The position numbers and the translations under genes are program-made. From contig NZ_KQ033885.1 in NCBI RefSeq assembly GCF_000967265.1, positions 1,283,538 through 1,347,537 of the forward strand: a stretch of DNA of 64,000 nt, in the 5' to 3' direction. Source of the stretch: Bifidobacterium mellis (GTDB lineage: Bacteria; Actinomycetota; Actinomycetes; Actinomycetales; Bifidobacteriaceae). A model generated the notes under the pieces. The model was not told the DNA's origin. It ran no database searches and saw only the letters and a list, made by a program, of their open reading frames with translations. This document shows, piece by piece, positions 58,682 to 64,000 of the stretch (position 1 is the stretch's first letter; every line of letters begins with the position of its first letter).

Positions 58682-59622
58682 CCAATCGCGGTGATGGCCT
58701 TGACCACCAGGTCCCAGAATCCCTGGAAGTCCAGCTTGACGGCCACCTGGGTGTGGCAGTCCTCGGCAGAGGGCTCCGGGCCGCGCAGATCGGCCACGGT
58801 CATCCCGCAGGTCAGGTCCCCGCGCAGCTCCACATCTACCGGGCAACGACGGGTGCTCACAATAGAGGGGTCGATCAGATAGGCCACAGTACAGGGATCG
58901 TGCACAGGCGGATCCACGAAGTCCTGGTTGTCCTGGTAGGACTTGCGGAAGAAGTCCATCAGCCCGCTGACGAAGTGGGCCGGATCGGTGCCGATGCCCT
59001 CGATGCGCTGTTGAACCTCCGGGGTGCACAGGGCTTGATGGGTCAGATCCAGCCCCACCATGGTGACCGGCCAGGGCTCGTTGAAGACGATGTGAGCGGC
59101 CTCGGGATCAACCTTGATATTGAATTCAGCGACAGCGCTCCAGTTGCCCACATGGTAACCGCCGCCCATGAGCACGACCTCGCGGACGCGATCGACAATG
59201 CGGGGTTCCTTGCGGACGGCCATGGCGATGTTGGTCAGGGGCCCAGTGGGAACCAGGGTCACCGTGCCCGGCTCCTCGCGCATGATGGTCTCGATGATCC
59301 AGTCGACTGCATGCCCGGGGTCCAGGGGTCGGGTAGGTTCAGGCAGCTCGACGCCGTCCAGGCCGGTCTGGCCATGGATGGAAGCAGCCACCTCCTGAGG
59401 ACGCACCAACGGCCTATCGCATCCGGCATGGACCGGCACCTGGCGCGCATGTGCCTTCTCCAGCACAGCCCTCGCATTATAGGTAACCTTGTCCAGACTC
59501 TGGTTGCCGCCAACCGTAGTCACTCCGATCAGGTCGATCCGCGGATCGCCTACTGCCAGAAGGATAGCCACCGCATCGTCATGACCTGGATCGCAGTCCA
59601 GGATGATCTTGCGCGTCGTCAT
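58678..59622 (-). CDS. nucleoside hydrolase (inosine-uridine preferring type)
   Basis: A 314-residue enzyme cleaving ribonucleosides to ribose and base. The Ca2+-binding DCDPGHDDA motif is at residues 9-17, followed by GVTTVGGN, LVPTGPLTNIAMA, VVLMGGGYHVGNWSAVAEFNI with the ribose-binding Asn, and the C-terminal PVHDPCTVAYL. ATG 59622 is used, with GGCGAG upstream; an earlier ATG would add 26 residues that span a palindrome. First gene of a pair with an MFS transporter: together a nucleoside-salvage unit. Confidence 0.93.
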   Translation of the reverse strand: MTTRKIILDCDPGHDDAVAILLAVGDPRIDLIGVTTVGGNQSLDKVTYNARAVLEKAHARQVPVHAGCDRPLVRPQEVAASIHGQTGLDGVELPEPTRPLDPGHAVDWIIETIMREEPGTVTLVPTGPLTNIAMAVRKEPRIVDRVREVVLMGGGYHVGNWSAVAEFNIKVDPEAAHIVFNEPWPVTMVGLDLTHQALCTPEVQQRIEGIGTDPAHFVSGLMDFFRKSYQDNQDFVDPPVHDPCTVAYLIDPSIVSTRRCPVDVELRGDLTCGMTVADLRGPEPSAEDCHTQVAVKLDFQGFWDLVVKAITAIG

Positions 59623-59649
59623 ATACTCGCCTACGCCTTTCTCATGAAT

Positions 59650-59682
59650 ATGTCCTGGGCCATTGATCATGGCCCAGGACAT
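59650..59682. promoter_or_regulatory. 14-bp perfect inverted repeat upstream of nucleoside hydrolase
   Basis: ATGTCCTGGGCCAT (59650-59663) and its exact reverse complement (59669-59682) are separated by TGATC. The repeat ends 28 bases upstream of the hydrolase start and 46 bases after the DUF2075 stop. It could be an operator for the nucleoside operon or a terminator for the upstream gene; there is no T run. Confidence 0.6.
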
Positions 59683-59727
59683 GATACCGCTGATTGGCAT
59701 TCAATCGATGTAGGCGCGTTAGACTGG

Positions 59728-61881
59728 TCAGCCCCGGACCTGGGCGAACCCACCCACTGCCCAGGCCAGTCGATCCCGAAGCTCGGGATCAACTGCGAAT
59801 AGCCCCAATCCGTGCACCCCTCGTTTGAGCAGCACATTGAACTCGTGCCGAAGATTATCCACAGGATTCATCTCCGGCTCCGACCGCTGGTTGGTCGCCA
59901 ATGTGTTGCAACTGAACTTGGGTTCGAATTCGATCTTTCCGTTCCTGTAAGTGACCGAGGGCCCGATAATGACCCCCGCGTAGTTGAGATCAAAACCTTG
60001 GATGGTGAAGATGGAGCCCACCTCATCAATGGTGAAAGGCAACTCGGCCCAGGCGATCCGGTGATTTGCAGTGGAGTTTCCCTGCGCCTCATATAGCTCG
60101 TAATTCCAGGGCATGGCGAATTCACCATCCCCGTCCTGCCCCTCTTCGGCCCACACCCATTGACCTGAATCCTCTTGGCGTAGTGCAACCTGCCAATGTC
60201 GGGAGGGTTCGCGTGGATCCGGTTGATTCTTGCTGCTATAAGGCCAGTCATAGGTGGCCAGGAGTCGGCAGAGGCCCAAGGAGCCCTCGCCCCTTTGCTC
60301 CTGGTCCTTTCGACGAATGAACTTCCTCAAGTCCGTAGGCGAGTCAAATACCTTGATCTCATAAGGATGTTCCGAAGGATCCGGACGCAAGGGACCAATG
60401 ACGCCATCCTTGACTGTCATCCGATCCAGCCAGGCGCAGGTTGCAGGGTCAGCCTGAATGCGCATCTGTTGGTCCAAACGAACATGACTGACCTGGAAGG
60501 TATCCTCGCGTGCATGTTGGCCATCCCGTGACTTCTCACGGATGAGCATGGGTTGCGAGAAGGTTGTGCCATGCTCGGAACCCGTCAATCCCAGAAGCCG
60601 ACTTTCCTGGGCATCCACGAACTGGGATCCACGCAAGACCTGTTCCGGGTCGAAGACCACGATGGCCACTTTTGACCGCCGGAGAATATCGTAGAGCTGG
60701 TTGCCTCCGGAGTAGCTCTGCGACCCTTGTGTCAGCAGCAGATGTGCCTCGTCAATCAGCACCACATCCGCCTTGGCATCGACGCTATTCATAGGATCCG
60801 CTGCCCTGCCTGTGGATCGGCCATTTCGATTGGTGTGCTTGCTGAACCGGTTGATGAACTGGACAGCGCCAACCACGCACTGGCCGCGCTGCTTTTGCAA
60901 TCCAAGCTTCAGAGCCATCTGGTTATAGACATTGGCCTGCTCGGCCTGGTTGACAATGATGTAGGAACGCTGCCTGGCCTTTGCCGAACGGTTATCGTCC
61001 TTGCCGTTCAAGTTCCCATAGATGCCATATCTGGCACATATCTGATAGAAGAGATGGCTGAGCAAAACGGTCTTGCCGGTCCCTGACATGCCCTGAACGA
61101 CAATGACCTGGGTATGGACTTTATCGTTGATCCGAACCGGTCCTGTCGATTCCGTCAATGAGTGGAAACCCTCGTCACGATTTTGAACAATGACCGACTC
61201 CAACACATGCAGCACAGCCTCTTCAGCCCGCCGTTGCTCGTCGGTGAGTTTGCGGAAGGGCGAGGCCTTGAACAGGGCGGAATCCAGGATCGCCTTCTCT
61301 TCCGGGAACAGATCGGGCTCCATTTCGTGCAGGGTCTGCCAGGCCTTGGAAAAGATGCTGTCGAACTCGTCGCTGGTGTAATACATATCCTGAGCGTTGG
61401 TTCTACGGTTCATAACCAGCTTGACCGCGTCTACGCTCTGCATATACCCCATCAACCGATTTTCCATATCCAGAGTCAGGGACTTATTGAAGTGGCGATC
61501 ACCGATGATGTACTGGCAGACCCTGTCCTGATGATTGCGCATGAATCGCACCAGGCGTTCCCAATCCGTTCGTGTACGTGGATCCAGCTCGATGTGCTGC
61601 CTGGTTCGAGAACGGATGTCGTTGGTCTCACCGACGTAAACCACATAAGGGGGTCCACCACCATGCTTTTTGCCACTGTCCCCTACGTCGGCAGAGACAA
61701 TATATACAGTGGGATAGCGCAGGAACAGCTCCTCAAGCAGCCTCTCCTCGAAATTGCTGTCCCGGCTGCCGACAGCTTCCGACTGCTTGTACTCGGCAAT
61801 AGCCTTGGAAAAATCCTCATCCCTGAAATTGCCATAGGGCAGAGTCATCACCACAGGCTGCGGCGCACTTGATGAATCCAT
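59728..61881 (-). CDS. GIY-YIG nuclease fused to DUF2075 P-loop ATPase
   Basis: A 717-residue protein. Residues about 45-130 form a GIY-YIG nuclease-like domain (TVYIVSAD, then YVVYVGETNDIRSRTRQH, with Arg and a downstream Glu in LTLDMENR). From about 230 there is a DUF2075 (COG3410) superfamily 1-like ATPase: Walker A QGMSGTGKTVLL, Walker B ADVVLIDEAHLL and a late VGSIFTIQGFDLNYAGVIIG motif. This architecture is known but its role is unclear; nuclease plus helicase-like engine suggests DNA defence or repair. ATG 61881 fits, though the ribosome site is weak. A MazG-like gene diverges 67 bases away. Confidence 0.85.
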   Translation of the reverse strand: MDSSSAPQPVVMTLPYGNFRDEDFSKAIAEYKQSEAVGSRDSNFEERLLEELFLRYPTVYIVSADVGDSGKKHGGGPPYVVYVGETNDIRSRTRQHIELDPRTRTDWERLVRFMRNHQDRVCQYIIGDRHFNKSLTLDMENRLMGYMQSVDAVKLVMNRRTNAQDMYYTSDEFDSIFSKAWQTLHEMEPDLFPEEKAILDSALFKASPFRKLTDEQRRAEEAVLHVLESVIVQNRDEGFHSLTESTGPVRINDKVHTQVIVVQGMSGTGKTVLLSHLFYQICARYGIYGNLNGKDDNRSAKARQRSYIIVNQAEQANVYNQMALKLGLQKQRGQCVVGAVQFINRFSKHTNRNGRSTGRAADPMNSVDAKADVVLIDEAHLLLTQGSQSYSGGNQLYDILRRSKVAIVVFDPEQVLRGSQFVDAQESRLLGLTGSEHGTTFSQPMLIREKSRDGQHAREDTFQVSHVRLDQQMRIQADPATCAWLDRMTVKDGVIGPLRPDPSEHPYEIKVFDSPTDLRKFIRRKDQEQRGEGSLGLCRLLATYDWPYSSKNQPDPREPSRHWQVALRQEDSGQWVWAEEGQDGDGEFAMPWNYELYEAQGNSTANHRIAWAELPFTIDEVGSIFTIQGFDLNYAGVIIGPSVTYRNGKIEFEPKFSCNTLATNQRSEPEMNPVDNLRHEFNVLLKRGVHGLGLFAVDPELRDRLAWAVGGFAQVRG

Positions 61882-61948
61882 GATTTTCACTATGCCACGA
61901 ACCCATACCAAACTGATGCAAGGAGAGCCGACTGATAGGCTCGAAATC

Positions 61949-62281
61949 ATGATCAGCAAGGAAACGGAAACAGCGGTGATGGATTTTGTGCACGAGCGCG
62001 ACTGGGATCAATTCCATACGCCCGCAAATCTGGCCAAATCAATCTGCATCGAAGCCGCCGAGCTCTTGGAATGCTATCAGTGGGGGGATGATCCCAGGGA
62101 CGGAGATGAGGGCCACGTGACCGACGAACTGGCTGACGTGCTCACCTATTGCATCCAGCTGGCGGATCGGCTGGATCTGGACATGGACCGAATCATCATG
62201 GACAAACTGCAAAGGACGGCCGAGAGGTATCCGGTGGCAACCTCACGCGGCTCCAGCCGGAAATACCGGCCCCTGCAGTAG
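61949..62281 (+). CDS. MazG-like nucleotide pyrophosphohydrolase
   Basis: A 110-residue all-alpha NTP-PPase. It begins ISKETETAVMDFVHERDWDQFHTPANLAKSI and has the metal site EAAELLE and, further on, ELADVLTY (E-x2-E...E-x2-D pattern). It hydrolyses nucleoside triphosphates to monophosphates, removing damaged or signalling nucleotides. ATG 61949 matches the family start; earlier in-frame ATGs at 61880 and 61892 would overlap the divergent gene. AAGGAG lies too far upstream to serve it. Divergent from the GIY-YIG/DUF2075 gene and convergent with a HAD gene. Confidence 0.85.
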   Translation: MISKETETAVMDFVHERDWDQFHTPANLAKSICIEAAELLECYQWGDDPRDGDEGHVTDELADVLTYCIQLADRLDLDMDRIIMDKLQRTAERYPVATSRGSSRKYRPLQ

Positions 62282-62291
62282 GCGGATCGAT

Positions 62292-63065
62292 TCAGCAGGT
62301 CTGCGCAGCCGACGGCCCCGACCGTCCGAGTCGCTTGGCGATCAGTGCGGATAGATCATCCAAGGTGACTCCCCGATAGCTGTTTATGGAAGCGAACTGA
62401 GGGCCTGACGAGGTGTCGACCGGGTTGGTGCCGGTATAGGCCACAGTGGTGGCTCCTGATGCCACAGCCGAAGTGATGCCGGTCAAGGTATCCTCGAAAG
62501 CCAGGCAGGAGGCCATCAGATCAGGGCTGTTGATGCCCACCAGACCGGCCGCATGCAGATAGGGGGCAGGATCGGGCTTCTGGGCCAGCCCATCATCCCC
62601 GCAAACATAGTCGGCAAAAGCCCCCTTGGGTGCCTTGGCGACCACAGCCTGAGCCATGCGGCGTGGCGAAGTAGTGACCAGAATCGAAGGGATGCCAGCC
62701 TCAACCAGGTCTGTCAGGATGGCACGAACCCCTTCGATCCATGGCATGTGACGCTCCTCCATGGCGATTACCCCATCGATCAACAAATCCGGAATCTGGT
62801 CCTCAGGAAGGTCAAGACCACGCTCCCGCATTAACCTTGCCACTTTGGTGAGAGGTTTGCCGGAAACCTGCCAGCCCATGTCGGCATTCCAGTCCCCCCC
62901 ATGCTCGCGCACCAGATCGACCTCCGCCTGATGCCAGTAGGGCTCTGAATCGATCAAGGTTCCGTCCATGTCCCAGAAGACCGCAAGCGGTCGGTGACCC
63001 ATATCAGACCGGGCTTTGTCAGTCGACCCGGCACGGCTTTCTTCCCTTTTATGCTCCATGTTCAT
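62292..63065 (-). CDS. HAD-superfamily phosphatase (beta-phosphoglucomutase-like)
   Basis: A 257-residue HAD hydrolase of subclass I: motif I FWDMDGTLIDSEP, a helical cap, motif II LVTTSP, motif III Lys in AQKPDP and motif IV FEDTLTG. It dephosphorylates a small phosphorylated metabolite or acts as a mutase. The first 21 residues (charged) precede the core; a second start at the Met just before GHRPLAVFW is possible. The stop is 11 bases from the convergent MazG-like gene. Confidence 0.87.
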   Translation of the reverse strand: MNMEHKREESRAGSTDKARSDMGHRPLAVFWDMDGTLIDSEPYWHQAEVDLVREHGGDWNADMGWQVSGKPLTKVARLMRERGLDLPEDQIPDLLIDGVIAMEERHMPWIEGVRAILTDLVEAGIPSILVTTSPRRMAQAVVAKAPKGAFADYVCGDDGLAQKPDPAPYLHAAGLVGINSPDLMASCLAFEDTLTGITSAVASGATTVAYTGTNPVDTSSGPQFASINSYRGVTLDDLSALIAKRLGRSGPSAAQTC

Positions 63066-63114
63066 GCATTCACCCTATCGGCAAGGCTCGTCTTGAGAAT
63101 AGCGCTGCTGCGCA

Positions 63115-63393
63115 TTACTTGGCATGAAGATCCGGCCATGGATCAGGTAGCAGCTCATCCAGACCCAGATTAAGCACTTGAGCAACTGCCATTATGTTGA
63201 TCAAACTGGGATTGGCTGGGCTCCCGGGTCGCGACTGACCATGCTCCAACTGTTGATATGCGAATCGGGAAAGGTTGGCATTATAGGCGACGAACTCTTG
63301 GCTGTAATGTAAAGCCGTCCTTCGGCGTTGTATGTTCAAGCCTAATACCACGGCGTATTCCGCCCACCCGCTCGGTACTTGAGAATGTGCCAT
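63115..63393 (-). CDS. XRE-family helix-turn-helix protein
   Basis: A 92-residue DNA-binding protein. The HTH lies about residues 17-80: VLGLNIQRRRTALHYSQEFVAYNANLSRFAYQQLEHGQ, then INIMAVAQVLNLGLDELL. It matches the short Cro/CI-like form often linked to mobile elements or toxin-antitoxin units. Its targets are unknown. It stands alone, 50 bases upstream of the HAD gene on the same strand. Confidence 0.8.
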   Translation of the reverse strand: MAHSQVPSGWAEYAVVLGLNIQRRRTALHYSQEFVAYNANLSRFAYQQLEHGQSRPGSPANPSLINIMAVAQVLNLGLDELLPDPWPDLHAK

Positions 63394-63472
63394 ACAGCCA
63401 AAGTAGGAACAAAGAGTGAATTATCGTGCTTTACCAGTAATACTATATTTGTAAGGCATTACGGGTTTATAA

Positions 63473-63748
63473 ACAAGGAAGAATTCTCAAACTCTGCCTT
63501 GCATCAACAATGAATTTGTCGCTGTTCAAGCTACTGCGTTGCTTGTAGTAGCACCTGGATATGGATATTTCTTCGTCATCGGAGCCAACAGTCTTTTTGG
63601 TATCGACACGCAGACACCCGACTGGATGCTGATACCTTTGGTCCAACTGGCCGTCCTGCATCTGGAGGCTCAGGCGATCTACCGTCACACCAGGAATCCC
63701 TATCTGGGTGGCATCATAACTGCGATTATGGTCACCGTGATGACCTGA
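63473..63748 (+). pseudogene. C-terminal membrane fragment, probable remnant
   Basis: The frame is open from a stop at 63470 but has no good start; a TTG at 63539 would give 69 residues. The product has two or three hydrophobic helices and a stretch AIYRHTRNPYLGGIITAIMVTVM that resembles the membrane C-terminus of alpha/beta hydrolases seen in lactic acid bacteria. The N-terminal catalytic part is absent from the window, so this is probably the tail of a deleted gene. Confidence 0.4.
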
Positions 63749-63797
63749 ATCAACTCCCAGCTCTACTTCTCCGCCTTACAGGAAACTAAAAACCCAA

Positions 63798-63849
63798 GTC
63801 CTTCCCGCCCCTGTTCGGAAGCAAAGATGTCAACAAGGACAGGGAGGAC
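63798..63849 (-). terminator. terminator hairpin, strongest for the minus strand
   Basis: An 18-base stem (63798-63815 with 63832-63849, 15 positions paired including one G-T) closes a 16-base loop. On the minus strand it is followed by TTGGGTTTTT. It fits as the terminator of the partial gene at the window end. Confidence 0.6.
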
Positions 63850-63869
63850 TAACCTATCTGATCACCAGT

Positions 63870-64000
63870 TCACTCGGCGTTGCCGAAGACTTGGTTGCGC
63901 AATTCGTTGCGCTGGGTCTCGTATTGGGTGAGCTGGCCAAGAAGATCGAACTTCTCCTGTCCGTCTGGCAACTGATTCATCCGATGCCTGGCCGATGCAA
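63870..64000 (-). CDS. 3' end of a gene running off the window, unknown product
   Basis: A minus-strand frame is open from the window edge to a TGA at 63870-63872, giving about 42 residues ending QLTQYETQRNELRNQVFGNAE. The composition is strongly coding-like and helical, with a possible coiled coil. The terminator just downstream supports a real gene. The family is not recognisable from this tail. Confidence 0.55.
   Translation of the reverse strand, partial: ASARHRMNQLPDGQEKFDLLGQLTQYETQRNELRNQVFGNAE

Noticed and set aside
58682-59029. N-terminal extension of the MFS transporter into the nucleoside hydrolase gene
   Set aside because: The residues are not transporter-like and the ATGA overlap at 58678-58681 gives a natural start.

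Overview
The window looks like chromosome of a high-GC Gram-positive bacterium, most likely a Bifidobacterium or close relative. Reasons are the roughly 60% GC core, the gene order purT-purC-purL-purF-purM-purD with purK/purE nearby, a single-chain PurL carrying its own glutaminase domain, and the tandem MetQ-like proteins. The genus is inferred from gene content; no 16S gene is present. A proton-translocating transhydrogenase and a NirK-like multicopper protein would be unusual for gut bifidobacteria and may point to an oxygen-exposed host such as an insect, but that is speculation.

Layout. 1-4.6 kb is an AT-rich island with a two-gene restriction-modification-like cassette (m5C methyltransferase plus GHKL ATPase/PD-(D/E)XK protein). 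4.6-8.6 kb holds a LysR regulator, a VOC protein, a CMD-family protein, a frameshifted NAD(P)H:quinone reductase and a disordered membrane protein. 9.1-14.5 kb holds pntAA-pntAB-pntB, a threonine-aldolase-like lyase and a zinc alcohol dehydrogenase preceded by a 13-G tract. 14.7-18.2 kb is a two-component system divergent from a BcrAB-like ABC transporter. 18.2-23 kb has a GT4 glycosyltransferase and a MetNI-QQ importer. 23.1-33 kb is the purine run. 33-40.9 kb is an envelope and metal block: LTA-synthase-like protein, ZnuA-like lipoprotein, membrane esterase, aminoacyl-PG synthase-like protein and a Zur-like regulator. 40.9-44.7 kb holds purK, purE and a DXS-like protein.

tRNA-Arg(UCU) at 44.7 kb opens an accessory stretch (about 44.8-49 kb) of lower GC. 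It has a small protein/GNAT pair that looks like a toxin-antitoxin unit, and a NUDIX/two-TM protein pair that is a candidate conflict or nucleotide-signalling module. 49.4-54.5 kb holds a TM2 protein, a membrane/cupredoxin/NirK-like fusion, and a divergent operon of a Cys-containing HTH regulator, 7Fe ferredoxin and 3-methyladenine glycosylase. 54.5-59.7 kb is transport (MFS, anion permease, MFS plus nucleoside hydrolase). 59.7-64 kb has a GIY-YIG/DUF2075 ATPase divergent from a MazG-like pyrophosphohydrolase, a HAD phosphatase, an XRE regulator, a decayed membrane fragment and the 3' end of a further gene.

The most interesting places are the NUDIX/TM pair (46.7-48.9 kb), the GHKL-nuclease R-M cassette, the GIY-YIG-DUF2075/MazG pair, the GNAT pair, the NirK-like fusion with a Gln where the catalytic His is expected, and several single-base lesions or homopolymers (stop at LysR codon 3, C5 frameshift, G13 tract). 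All functional calls come from reading motifs; no database search was run.
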